Below are positions 1-7,848 of a DNA stretch of 20,207 nt, in pieces (the stretch's first letter is position 1; every line of letters begins with the position of its first letter). Location: assembly GCA_945787595.1 (NCBI GenBank), contig CALZJV010000250.1, positions 1 through 20,207 on the forward strand, read 5' to 3'. A program made the translations under genes and the position numbers. Source of the stretch: an uncultured Desulfobacterales bacterium (GTDB lineage: Bacteria > Desulfobacterota > Desulfobacteria > Desulfobacterales > JAFDCJ01). The notes beneath the pieces were generated by a model. That model was given only the letters and a program-made list of their open reading frames with translations, searched no databases and was not told the DNA's origin.

Positions 1-237
1 CAGGTGGAATCGGGCAAATGGCTGGGAAAGGTATACGCACCGGTCAATGGCGAACTGATTGAGGGAAATGAAGCGCTCGAGACTGAGCCGACACTCATTA
101 ACCAGGATTGCTACGATGCAGGGTGGATGTATAAAATCAAACCGGCCGACATGGACGAACTGAACAACCTGATCCATGACCCTGCGGACATTGAAAAATG
201 GCTTCTGGAAGATATCGAGAAATACAAGCAGGATTAA
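1..237 (+). CDS. Glycine cleavage H-protein-like lipoyl carrier, C-terminal part
   Basis: The left edge cuts this gene, so only the last 78 residues are seen and the start is missing. The fragment opens with VESGK, which matches the ESVK lipoylation motif of GcvH; the lysine at fragment residue 6 would carry lipoamide. It continues with the H-protein signatures YAPVNG, a GNEALETEP-type segment and a GW-x-Y-KIKP strand. The stop codon lies 1 base before the ATG of the HdrD-like gene, so the two are almost certainly co-transcribed and translationally linked. Known: H-protein paralogues next to Hdr-like genes act as lipoate carriers outside the glycine cleavage system (LbpA of the sHdr sulfur pathway is one example). 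Inferred: this copy serves the neighbouring Fe-S protein rather than glycine decarboxylase, since no gcvP or gcvT is in view. Upstream sequence could change that. Confidence 0.82.
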   Translation, partial: QVESGKWLGKVYAPVNGELIEGNEALETEPTLINQDCYDAGWMYKIKPADMDELNNLIHDPADIEKWLLEDIEKYKQD

Positions 238-238
238 C

Positions 239-1423
239 ATGTCGAATAGGCACTATAGCATCAGACAGCTTTTACAGATGAAGGCCTGCACGAACTGTCA
301 GGCTTGCGCTGACGTATGCCCGGCGGTTGCCGGCAGCCTTGACGGAAAGCTTTCGGCGGTTTACCGCCTCACGGCACTTGGCCGGATACTGAAGACGCGA
401 ACGGAGTTTTGGCGAAAACTTTGCCGCATCAAAGAACCGACAAGAGAAGAACTGCGCGCTTTCAGCGATACGGTTTTCCGCTGCACCTTATGTGGGAACT
501 GCCGCCAGATTTGCCCGGTGGGGATAGACCTGACGCAGCTCTGGCATTCTGTTCGCCGGGATCTTGTGGATTCTGATGCTTATCCCGGAAAAATTGATAT
601 GATCCGGGAAAATTTGGATGAAAGTCACAACGTATTTGGAGAGGACAACGAAGAACGGGCCGAATGGGTGGAAGATATGCCCGATGCCCCGGATCACTGC
701 CATATCAGGGACCGGGCCGAGCTGGTCTATTTTACCGGCTGCGTATCATCTTTTTTCCCACTGGCCCAGCAAATTCCCATAGCTCTGGTAAAAATCCTCG
801 ATGCGGCCCGGATCGATTTTACCCTCCTGGGTAAAGATGAGTGGTGCTGCGGGTTTCCCCTGCTCGGCGCCGGGCTCGGTGACCAGCTCGATGGTTTGAT
901 TGCAAACAATGTCGATGCCGTAAAGGCCAAGGGAGCGAAGCAGGTGGTCTTTGCCTGCCCTTCCTGTTACCGGATGTGGCAGGAGTACTACCCGCGTGAA
1001 TTTGAGATCACCCATGTCACCGAGTTTTTAAGGGGGCTGATCAAATCAGATCGCCTTGTGCTTCAAGGGCTGGATTTAACGGTAACTTACCATGATCCCT
1101 GCGATCTTGGGAGGGGATCGGGAGAGTATGACGCCCCGCGGGATATCATTCGATCCATCCCCGGGATACGATTCGTCGAACTGACCAACAGTCGTGAGAA
1201 CTGTAAATGTTGCGGCGGTGGCGGCAATCTGGAGATGATCGATTCCGGTCTTACTGCAGATATTGCCAAAGCCAAAATTGATGAAGTACTGCATACCGGA
1301 GCAGAGGCCGTGGTGACCGCCTGCCAGCAGTGCGTGCGCACCATGGCCACATATACCAGAAGAAATAAAATACCTTTAGAGGTCATGGATATTGTGCAGC
1401 TTATTCAAAAAGCTTTAAAATAG
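239..1423 (+). CDS. HdrD-like (Fe-S)-binding protein: 2x[4Fe-4S] plus two CCG domains
   Basis: A 394-residue protein of the heterodisulfide reductase subunit D / GlcF / LldE superfamily. The N-terminus has two ferredoxin motifs: C17, C20, C23, C27P and C82, C85, C88, C92P, each suited to a [4Fe-4S] cluster. Two CCG domains follow. The first has C168, C203-C204, C240 and C243; the second has C288, C324-C325, C362 and C365. In HdrB/HdrD such cysteines bind the noncubane [4Fe-4S] clusters that reduce disulfides. There is no signal peptide or membrane span, so it is cytoplasmic. I chose the ATG at 239 because it follows the H-protein stop by 1 base; the open frame upstream of it only overlaps that gene. 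Inferred role: electron transfer or disulfide/thiol redox chemistry with the lipoyl carrier. The physiological substrate cannot be read from the sequence. A glycolate- or lactate-oxidase subunit is the alternative, but no FAD-oxidase gene is visible. Confidence 0.88.
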   Translation: MSNRHYSIRQLLQMKACTNCQACADVCPAVAGSLDGKLSAVYRLTALGRILKTRTEFWRKLCRIKEPTREELRAFSDTVFRCTLCGNCRQICPVGIDLTQLWHSVRRDLVDSDAYPGKIDMIRENLDESHNVFGEDNEERAEWVEDMPDAPDHCHIRDRAELVYFTGCVSSFFPLAQQIPIALVKILDAARIDFTLLGKDEWCCGFPLLGAGLGDQLDGLIANNVDAVKAKGAKQVVFACPSCYRMWQEYYPREFEITHVTEFLRGLIKSDRLVLQGLDLTVTYHDPCDLGRGSGEYDAPRDIIRSIPGIRFVELTNSRENCKCCGGGGNLEMIDSGLTADIAKAKIDEVLHTGAEAVVTACQQCVRTMATYTRRNKIPLEVMDIVQLIQKALK

Positions 1424-1551
1424 CAATTTGTCAGCTTAAAAGTATAAACTCAACTTCGGTCTGCAATTAAGATATTTTAGGCCCTAACAAAGCTATCTTT
1501 TTACCCTGCAGTTTGAATTTATGGGACCCATATTAGGGGAGCATACTCGAA

Positions 1552-1614
1552 GTGCAACTTTATAATTTAGGCAAAGTTCCCTGGCAGGAATCCCAGCTAA
1601 AGCTTTCACCCTGA
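1552..1614 (+). pseudogene. Possible remnant of a lipoate-protein ligase start
   Basis: A purine-rich ribosome site (AGGGGAG, 1535-1541) precedes a GTG that opens VQLYNLGKVPWQESQL, then a few residues and a TGA. From memory, this string resembles the N-terminus of lipoate-protein-ligase A-type proteins (short beta strand, LGxVxWxxSQ, then a helix), but I cannot align it here. The frame is lost within 20 codons and no later conserved ligase motif is recognisable before the terminator at 1792. Its place directly after a lipoyl-carrier gene fits a lost partner ligase. The rest of the 1424-2009 gap shows nothing else I can support apart from the terminator. Confidence 0.35.
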
Positions 1615-1791
1615 TGATTCCTGAGATAGCCAGTCAAATGGTGAAAATATCATCCACCTCAAACACCTGTGATAAGTCTGACGGTCCGCCATTGCCCTTG
1701 GTTGCTGGTATCTATGAAGAACAGGGAAACCTATCTTTGCTGCATCATTAGAGTATCCCAGGATAGATTCGAAGATTCTATTCAGATTACT

Positions 1792-1828
1792 AAAAAAGTC
1801 GCACAGCATATCTTGTGTGCGGCTTTTT
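1792..1828. terminator. Intrinsic terminator, probably bidirectional
   Basis: A 9-bp stem (1797-1805 with 1816-1824, one G-U pair) has a 10-base loop. It is preceded by a run of A and followed by a run of T, so it has the form of a rho-independent terminator on both strands. It would close the HdrD transcription unit and insulate the deacetylase-family gene downstream. Confidence 0.72.
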
Positions 1829-2009
1829 GTTTGATTGGCTGAACCAATATGTTATGAAACTATATTGTTGTAAGGATTTGACTATGCACGTAACTGAAAA
1901 TCTGACGGATTGCATAATGTTCCTGACTTGCAGATGTATGATGTAAATTGAAAGGCCTGTCCATCAATATTTTTTTTGAATTAGTGTTTATTAAAGAGGA
2001 AAAAGTACA

Positions 2010-2756
2010 ATGAAGGTTGTTTTTCATGAAGATTTCAACCAAGTCTATACCAGTGATCCGGCAGCGGCTTCCGGACGTATGGAGTCAATCGTCGAAACCA
2101 TCGAACCATACGTGGAGTTTGTTCTAGCAGAGCCAGCTCTTCGAGAGCACATCGTTGCAGTCCACACCGACATGCAAATACAGGATGTTGAAAACCAGGG
2201 ATTGTATGAAATCGCAAGCTTGGCAGCAGGAGGTGCCATTCAGACCGCTCAAATCGGCCTGTCCGAACCCTGCTTCGGACTGATCCGTCCTCCGGGTCAT
2301 CACGCCTCTGCAGCCTCATCCTGGGGCTTTTGCTATTTCAACAACATGGCCGCGGCCTTAGTGGCGCTGCATCGGCAGAAAAAAATTGAAAGTGCCTGTG
2401 TATTGGATATTGATCTTCATTTCGGAGACGGCACGGTAAATATTTTAGGACAGCGAAACTGGGCGACTGTTGTCAATGTCGAAGGTCATAGCCGAAGTCG
2501 CTATCTGCAGGCGGTGAAAGAGGCCATGAAAAACTGCCGGGCAGATTTGATCGGTATTTCCGCGGGATTCGACTACCACGCCGCCGACTGGGGCGGTCTG
2601 CTCAACACCGAGGATTACGAAGAGATCGGCTACCGGGTCCGATCGGCTGCCGATCGTAATGAGGGGGGTTGTTTTGGTATTCTGGAAGGGGGATATAATC
2701 ACGAAGTGCTCGGTGAGAATGTGTTGGCTTTGATTCAGGGTATGGCTAGGGGATGA
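2010..2756 (+). CDS. Histone deacetylase family (AcuC/acetylpolyamine-type) Zn amidohydrolase
   Basis: A 248-residue cytosolic protein of the arginase/deacetylase fold. Family motifs run in order: RPPGHHA (H97, H98 catalytic pair), GFCYFNN, DIDLHFGDGT (D135 and H137 as Zn ligands, D133 and D140 as charge-relay partners), SAGFDYH (D188, third Zn ligand), and LEGGYN (Y229, transition-state tyrosine). All catalytic residues are present, so it should be active in removing acyl groups from an amine or lysine; the substrate is unknown. AGAGGA at 1995-2000 supports the ATG at 2010. At 248 residues it is shorter than the usual 300-370; the loss is in the N-terminal region and the segment between the Zn-binding DxH and the SAGFD motif. 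It stands alone behind a terminator, with no acs or acuA neighbour. The family call is firm, the substrate is not. Confidence 0.9.
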   Translation: MKVVFHEDFNQVYTSDPAAASGRMESIVETIEPYVEFVLAEPALREHIVAVHTDMQIQDVENQGLYEIASLAAGGAIQTAQIGLSEPCFGLIRPPGHHASAASSWGFCYFNNMAAALVALHRQKKIESACVLDIDLHFGDGTVNILGQRNWATVVNVEGHSRSRYLQAVKEAMKNCRADLIGISAGFDYHAADWGGLLNTEDYEEIGYRVRSAADRNEGGCFGILEGGYNHEVLGENVLALIQGMARG

Positions 2757-2832
2757 GACTGTGGTATTCTGTTTCTTGATTTCCTGCTCGTCCGGGTTCA
2801 GTTTAGCAGGTTTGAGCAAAATCCGGTCCATA

Positions 2833-3009
2833 ATGATGAGATACAAATCGCTTTTATGCTGTCTAGCCGGTTATCTCCTATTTTCTGCCATAGGGGCACA
2901 GACATCTGGTCAAGAAGCGACAAAAAGTGTGCACGGAGTCCCTAAAGTGGTCAATACCGAAAAAAGATCTGTAGAGGCATCAGATAGGATTAATCCCAGA
3001 AGCTACTAA
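2833..3009 (+). CDS. Possible small secreted peptide or truncated exported protein
   Basis: A 58-residue frame begins MMRYKSLLCC, continues as a hydrophobic stretch to about residue 22 (possible cleavage after IGA), and ends in a short polar tail. That pattern is a Sec signal peptide with almost no mature protein. No convincing ribosome-binding site precedes the ATG at 2833, and the 3' end runs into the remnant on the opposite strand. It may be the stump of a truncated exported protein, or chance. I do not recognise the sequence. Confidence 0.22.
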   Translation: MMRYKSLLCCLAGYLLFSAIGAQTSGQEATKSVHGVPKVVNTEKRSVEASDRINPRSY

Positions 3010-3153
3010 TTTAATTGTGCAGACGGAACGCTGCATCTTTTTATCCCAGGGCTTGCCAAAAGGGTTTCCCAGTGGAAAGTCCGTAAAAAGGAAACGAGCC
3101 ACTCCGCACTCCTCAACGATATCCCGAGCTTTCGCAACGCAGCTAGGCGGGAT
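3010..3153 (-). pseudogene. Fragment resembling the C-terminus of a glycine/betaine reductase B-type protein
   Basis: The minus strand encodes about 45 residues, roughly VAKARDIVEECG, ARFLFTDFPLGNPFG, then KPWDKKMQ, ending shortly before a stop. This resembles the FPLG-PxG-x-P-D-x-x-x-Q segment near the C-terminus of GrdB-like (glycine/sarcosine/betaine reductase selenoprotein B family) proteins, recalled from memory and not aligned. Upstream on the same strand the frame dissolves into AT-rich, non-homologous sequence, so only a 3' scrap survives. A diverged unknown protein is the alternative. Confidence 0.35.
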
Positions 3154-3799
3154 GCATCGGCGTATAAAATGTGAAATTATTTTTGAGTGAGCCCTTAAGT
3201 AAAATAAGTTTGGAGCGTCGCTCCTCGGCATGTGCTTGCTGACATCGAAAGCAAGATTTTGCAGTCTCAATAACAATATGGATCAAAATTGACGATTTGA
3301 ATTTTTGACTGCCAACAGAAGTGGAAAACAGTCTGTCAGTAGTAAGGTTTTCACATTTTGCGGGTTTCTTCCATGGCAGGACTTCTAAACTATAAGAAAG
3401 GCACTGATAAAGTGCTAATTGAATTTCGTTGGACTATAATGAAACAAGACTGGTAGGTCGATGAAAATTTATGGAACCCCTGCATAATTCCAAAACTATT
3501 GATTATAAATAATCGATTTGATAGAAAACATCGAAGGCCAGAGTCTCGTTCTATTTTCTCCTAAATTGGAAATACCCAATATCATTCACATATGCTTTTA
3601 ACAGTAGCGCTGAGATAAAAAATCGCTGCTGTGCTCAAGCGTTAGGGGGGCTATCGCATCAAGATCTTCCGTGCAAAACCGATACCGCCAACCTAACAGG
3701 GGCTTGCAGCCGCCGCGACCAAGGAATCCTGTGCTCAGCCCAATTCGCTCAACAGCGGCAAAACCACATTGAATATAGATTATGAATGAGGTTGACATC
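3154..3799. other. Gene-poor stretch upstream of the methyltransferase
   Basis: I see no supportable gene or RNA in these ~650 bases. Base composition shifts from AT-rich (3270-3600) to mixed (3610-3780). A 9-base word, CTGTGCTCA, occurs twice in the second half, and GTTAGG/CCTAAC form a loose inverted pair at about 3642-3700; neither is enough to call an element. The ribosome site GAGG at 3788-3791 belongs to the next gene. Confidence 0.5.
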
Positions 3800-4678
3800 A
3801 TGCATATCACGCTTTTAGATGGAGGTATGGGTCAGGAACTTCTGACTCGTTCATCGGTCATGCCGACCGGACTATGGTCCACCCAGATCTTAATGGATTC
3901 TCCCGAGTTGGTTCGAGCGGTGCATAGCGATTATTTTGCGGCTGGTGCGGATATTGCCACTACAAACAGCTATGCTATTCATCGTGATCGACTACGGCCT
4001 TTTGGGGCAGAGAATCGTTTCGATAATTTGCACCAACTGGCTTGCAAGATTGCGGTCTCAGCACGGGATAAACATGGATACGGCTTGGTGGCCGGTTCTA
4101 TGGGACCAACAGGTTGGTCCTATCGTCCTGATCTTGCACCCCCTGCAGAGGAAGCCGCAGAGCTTTATGCTGAGATTGCAAAACTACACGAACCTTATGT
4201 AGACTTGATTCTATGTGAAACCATGTCATCGGTGGAGCAGGCGCGTGGGGCAATGATGGGTGCAAGGGTGGTGACAAAGCCGATTTGGCTATCAGTTACC
4301 GTGGATGACGAGGATGGCTCGAAGCTTCGTTCAGGGGAGTCAGTAACACAGATATTGCCGCTGATCGCAGAATTTAAGATAGAAGCACTGTTGGTCAATT
4401 GCTCGGTACCTGAGGCAGTGAATCAGGCGATACCATTGTTGGCAAATCAAGGCGTTTCCGTTGGCGGGTACGCCAACGGATTTGTGAAAATCGCGAAAGA
4501 TTTTATGAAAAAGGGAGCTACAGTGGATATTTTGGAAAAACGCCCTAATCTGGGACCAGAGGTATATGCGGACTTTGTGGACGGCTGGATCAAACACGGT
4601 GCCGCCATTGTCGGCGGCTGTTGTGAGGTTGGTCCCGCTCATATCCAGGAGTTGGCAAGGCGCTTAAAGAGTGGATAG
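3800..4678 (+). CDS. Homocysteine S-methyltransferase family protein
   Basis: A 292-residue TIM-barrel methyltransferase of the MmuM/BHMT (Pfam S-methyl_trans) family. It transfers a methyl group from a donor such as S-methylmethionine or betaine to homocysteine, or acts on a related thiol. The N-terminal DGGMGQEL motif (residues 7-14) and the three Zn ligands C201 (NCS), C274 and C275 (GGCC) are present, so it looks functional. Length fits the short single-domain members of 290-340 residues, not MetH. I chose the ATG at 3800 because GAGG at 3788-3791 sits 8 bases before it; an in-frame ATG at 3782 has no ribosome site. It is a lone gene with no met neighbours. A palindromic element begins 25 bases after its stop. 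Family confident; methyl donor unknown. Confidence 0.88.
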   Translation: MHITLLDGGMGQELLTRSSVMPTGLWSTQILMDSPELVRAVHSDYFAAGADIATTNSYAIHRDRLRPFGAENRFDNLHQLACKIAVSARDKHGYGLVAGSMGPTGWSYRPDLAPPAEEAAELYAEIAKLHEPYVDLILCETMSSVEQARGAMMGARVVTKPIWLSVTVDDEDGSKLRSGESVTQILPLIAEFKIEALLVNCSVPEAVNQAIPLLANQGVSVGGYANGFVKIAKDFMKKGATVDILEKRPNLGPEVYADFVDGWIKHGAAIVGGCCEVGPAHIQELARRLKSG

Positions 4679-4702
4679 ATTAGTGAACCTGATGCCTGAT
4701 CA

Positions 4703-4867
4703 TAGATAGTTTCCATCCACAAATGGTCTTTTTGCCCAATCTCGGCGTCAATCGGCGCGTTTGTTTGTGCGACGTAGCCAGCTACGTCTCCGCACAAACG
4801 CTTGATTTCCTTGACCTTGGAGTGCCCAAACTGATTTTAACCGATTTATGGATGGGCACTAGATAGT
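4703..4867. mobile_element. MITE-like nested palindromic element with flanking 8-bp direct repeat
   Basis: TAGATAGT occurs at 4703-4710 and again at 4860-4867. Between the copies the DNA is an imperfect palindrome of about 150 bp. Its outer arms match (CCATCCACAAAT at 4713-4724 against ATTTATGGATGG, 11 of 12 paired). Its core is a perfect 8-bp inverted repeat GACGTAGC/GCTACGTC at 4771-4778 and 4781-4788 with a 2-base loop, extended by TTTGTGC/GCACAAA. There is no transposase, and no coding frame worth calling. The form (terminal inverted repeats, flanking duplication, small size) is that of a non-autonomous miniature element. The right flank sits just before the ribosome site of the aldo/keto reductase (AAGGAG, 4868-4873). 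If AGT/ACT belong to the arms, the duplicated target would be 4-5 bp instead of 8. Confidence 0.6.
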
Positions 4868-4880
4868 AAGGAGAAGTAAA

Positions 4881-5855
4881 ATGAAACAACATCGAAATCT
4901 CGGCAGTAACGGTCCCCCCGTCGGCGCTGTCGGATACGGCGCCATGGGCCTCGAAGGGTATTATGGCCTTACTGATGAAGACAATGCGGTTGAAGTCATT
5001 CGGCATGCACTTGATGAAGGGTGCTCTTTTATTGATACCGCCGACGCCTATGGCAATGGACACAACGAACAGCTGGTCGGCCGTGCCGTGGCCAATCGGC
5101 GCAATGATGCCTTTATCGCAACGAAATTCGGAATCGTGTTCGATCCGAACGAAACCGGAACGGAGGTGCCGACAGGTTGGGGATTCTCGTTGAACATCAA
5201 CGGAAAGCCGGAGTATGTGCAGCGGGCCCTTGAAAGCAGTTTAGACCGTCTGGGGATGTCGCATATTGATCTGTGGTACGCCCACTATCCCGATCCGGCA
5301 ACGCCCATCGAGGAAACTGTGGAAACCATGTCCGAAGCCGTGCGCGAAGGGAAGGTGCGCTTCCTGGGGCTTAGCAACGTAACGGCCGAACAGGTTCGCC
5401 GCGCCAAAAAGGTCCATCCCATTGCCGCCGTCCAATATGAGTACTCGCTTTGGCGACGTGAGGTGGAAACAGAAATGCTGCCGACCCTTCACGAACTTGG
5501 CATCGCGCTGGTCACTTGGTCCCCGCTGGGCGGTGGATTTCTGACCGGCACGATTGACGTTCTTGAGGAGGATGATTTTCGCAACAACAATCCACGCTAC
5601 CAGGGTGATAACTTGGCGGCCAACAAACAGCGATTTGAACCCCTGATGAGATTGGCTGAAGAACTGGACATCACGGCTGCCCAGCTTTCTCTAGCGTGGC
5701 TGCTTCATCAGGGCGAGGACATCATCCCGATTCCTGGCACACGCCAGGTGGAACGCGTAACGGAAAACGCCAAAGCAGCTGAGATTATTCTCAACCCTGA
5801 AACCCTTGAAAAAATATCCGAACTGGCCGCGCCGGGTTTGGCCCAGGGAATTTAA
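4881..5855 (+). CDS. Aldo/keto reductase (NADPH-dependent, AKR)
   Basis: A 324-residue AKR-superfamily TIM barrel, of the YakC/Tas-like group that reduces aldehydes and ketones with NADPH. The catalytic tetrad is complete: D52 and Y57 in DTADAYG, K82 in ATKFG, and H135 in YAHYPDP. The late segment IPGTRQVERVTEN (about 293-305) is the usual cofactor-phosphate-binding region. AAGGAG at 4868-4873 gives the ATG at 4881 normal spacing. The MITE-like element ends only a few bases before this ribosome site, so its promoter is either inside or beyond the element. No cysteine cluster is present, unlike the Fe-S AKR fragment at the right edge. Substrate unknown. Confidence 0.9.
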   Translation: MKQHRNLGSNGPPVGAVGYGAMGLEGYYGLTDEDNAVEVIRHALDEGCSFIDTADAYGNGHNEQLVGRAVANRRNDAFIATKFGIVFDPNETGTEVPTGWGFSLNINGKPEYVQRALESSLDRLGMSHIDLWYAHYPDPATPIEETVETMSEAVREGKVRFLGLSNVTAEQVRRAKKVHPIAAVQYEYSLWRREVETEMLPTLHELGIALVTWSPLGGGFLTGTIDVLEEDDFRNNNPRYQGDNLAANKQRFEPLMRLAEELDITAAQLSLAWLLHQGEDIIPIPGTRQVERVTENAKAAEIILNPETLEKISELAAPGLAQGI

Positions 5856-5864
5856 AACGGTACA

Positions 5865-5886
5865 TCGGCAGCGAACCTTTTGCCGA
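5865..5886 (+). terminator. Weak terminator-like hairpin after the aldo/keto reductase
   Basis: TCGGCA (5865-5870) pairs with TGCCGA (5881-5886) across a 10-base loop, 10 bases after the stop, followed by ATTT but no true T-run. The remainder up to 6039 lies between convergent genes and contains nothing else I can call. Confidence 0.28.
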
Positions 5887-6039
5887 ATTTAACACATTTG
5901 GTTATGCCTTCATCGTCCGGATTCCACATCACCCTCAGGCCCTTGGTAAAAATAACTCAACTGTGCTGGCCATAATGTTTTATGAATAATATCAGTTAAC
6001 CAATGAAGCACACGATAGATAGCATTTGTGTGTCTGATA

Positions 6040-7695
6040 TCATGATATCTGAGGCAATTTTTGTTTGATGTCCTCTTCCAGAAATTTCTTGTCAACTTTG
6101 CCGGTCTTAGTCAGGGGCATGGTTTCCACGAACTCAATCCGTTCGGGAAGATGAAGCACAGAAGCGCCCCTGTCCTTCAAAAAGGCAATGATTTTTTCGA
6201 AAGTCAGATCAGATCGGGGCGCAGGCTGGATGTAGGCACAGGCCCTTTCCCCCATCTGCGGGTCGGGCATGGCCACAACGGCGACGATGATGACTTCAGG
6301 GTGTTCGCTGATCAGTTTTTCGATTTCCGTGGAGCTGATGCTTTCTCCCCCCCGGTTGATCATCTCTTTTAACCGGCCGCACAGGGTAATGTATCCCTTT
6401 TCGTCGATCATCGCCAGGTCTCCGGTACGGAAGAAGCCGTCCGGCAGGAACACCTTTTCATTCTCCGCGGGATTTTTGTAGTAGCCCGTGAACACCCCGG
6501 GCCCCTTGATGACCAGCTCGCCGCAGGTATCGGGCAACAGCTCCATTCCACTCCGGTCGATCACCTTGTAGCTGTCGTACGGGCAAGTGGGCCGGCCGAC
6601 GGTCTTTTTCACAATTTCAGAATCATCGTCGGATCGCGTGAGGGCGGTCTGACCCTCGGTAGCACCGTACCCGTTAAAAAAGCGGCAGTCGAGTTTGTCC
6701 CTGACGTCCTGGATCAGGTCGGCAAGGCTGGCACCCCCGCCGCAATGCATCTTCTTCAGCGAACTGAGGTCATAATCGTCCAGCCTTTCGAATTCGACCA
6801 GCCGCCTTGCCAGTGTGGGTACCCACACGATCGTACTGACCTTCTCCTGTTCGATGGTGCGGCAGATGTCGTCCGGGTCGGTGGAATCAAGGAACACACA
6901 TCGACCGTAAGTCAACACGCTCCCCAGAAAACCCTTGGTAAAGGTGAGGTCGTGGCCGATGGGGCCGGCCAGGAGGCAAACATCCTGCATATCCATCCCC
7001 CAGGCCCGGGCGCAAAATTCTGAACCGCAGATCAGGTCATTATGGGTTCGAGGAACCAGCTTCGGCAGGCCGGTGGTGCCGCCGGTGGGCCCCATGTGGG
7101 CAACCTGCATGGGGTCCGGGCGCTTGGTCGACAGCTCTGCAAGTTTGGCCTCCGACAGATCAGCGCCTTGAATGAGCTTTTCCAGACTCAGATGTTCCCC
7201 ATGCCCGCTGTCGCGCGATAGTATCACGTTTTTCAACCGGGGGCTGGCTTTCTGCACCTCGTCGATGATGGGCAGATAATTCGTCTTTTTGTATTTTTCG
7301 GGCAGGATCCAGGATGTGGCCCCGCTCAGACTGGCCAGGTGCTTAATCTCGTAAGGCCGGTATCGATCAATCAGCAGGGTGTCGATGGCTCCGATTTTTT
7401 GAAGGGCGAAAAACGCCACCGCAAACTCGTTCCAATTGGGCAGCTGAACCAGCACTCGGTCGGTGGGCAGGATACCCAGATCCATAAGGCTTACCGCCAG
7501 CCGATTGACCCTTTCCCGGGCCTGGGAATAGGTCAGGCGGCTGTCCCCATCGCCAAAGGCCACTTTGTCCGGAAACTTATCGGCCGCCCGGTCGAGAACA
7601 TCGCCGAAGGTAAGTCCCGGCCACCATCGCAGCCGACTGTATTTTTCAGCATCTTCTCTGGTATAGGGGGTGAATCCCTCAATCAGGTCTACCAT
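6040..7695 (-). CDS. Aryl-acid CoA/AMP ligase (EntE/DhbE-like acyl-adenylating enzyme)
   Basis: A 551-residue ANL-superfamily ligase, likely activating a (hydroxy)benzoate with ATP and CoA. Core motifs: P-loop TGGTTGLPK (204-212), NGYGATEG (341-348), RTGD (423-426), the GR-LKEMINRGGE hinge region (440-451) and the catalytic lysine in TGKVDKK (K533). The stretch PRTHND (215-220) matches the aryl-acid adenylases EntE and DhbE, whose Asn contacts the ring 2-hydroxyl; here N219 is kept. If aligned by eye, the EntE serine five residues further is Gly. The ATG at 7695 has GAGAGG about 10 bases upstream. It is last in the operon, 153 bases after the FAD subunit, and that gap holds no other gene. No carrier-protein or siderophore genes are near, so a CoA ligase feeding the reductase is the better reading. 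Substrate unproven. Confidence 0.85.
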   Translation of the reverse strand: MVDLIEGFTPYTREDAEKYSRLRWWPGLTFGDVLDRAADKFPDKVAFGDGDSRLTYSQARERVNRLAVSLMDLGILPTDRVLVQLPNWNEFAVAFFALQKIGAIDTLLIDRYRPYEIKHLASLSGATSWILPEKYKKTNYLPIIDEVQKASPRLKNVILSRDSGHGEHLSLEKLIQGADLSEAKLAELSTKRPDPMQVAHMGPTGGTTGLPKLVPRTHNDLICGSEFCARAWGMDMQDVCLLAGPIGHDLTFTKGFLGSVLTYGRCVFLDSTDPDDICRTIEQEKVSTIVWVPTLARRLVEFERLDDYDLSSLKKMHCGGGASLADLIQDVRDKLDCRFFNGYGATEGQTALTRSDDDSEIVKKTVGRPTCPYDSYKVIDRSGMELLPDTCGELVIKGPGVFTGYYKNPAENEKVFLPDGFFRTGDLAMIDEKGYITLCGRLKEMINRGGESISSTEIEKLISEHPEVIIVAVVAMPDPQMGERACAYIQPAPRSDLTFEKIIAFLKDRGASVLHLPERIEFVETMPLTKTGKVDKKFLEEDIKQKLPQIS

Positions 7696-7848
7696 TGTTT
7701 TCCATCCTCTCGTCGACCTGGTTTCGGGTCAGGTCCGAAGCCGGTTTTCCGAATCGGACACGTAACGCCGGCTTGCGATCCGGCCCCCGACACGCCCAGC
7801 GCTCTTTCTCCACCACATCCACGACAAGCATACTTTCAAAGCACTCTC

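Noticed and set aside
1606..1809. Minus-strand frame between the ligase stump and the terminator
   Set aside because: No ribosome site, no recognisable domain, and it runs through the terminator stem.
3642..3700. GTTAGG...CCTAAC pair as an integron attC site
   Set aside because: The inner arms do not pair over a useful length, the consensus core orientation is wrong, and there is no integrase or cassette gene nearby.
6036..6049. GATATCATGATATC palindrome at the ligase stop codon
   Set aside because: A 14-bp AT-rich dyad within the last codons with no T-run; too short and common to call an operator or terminator.
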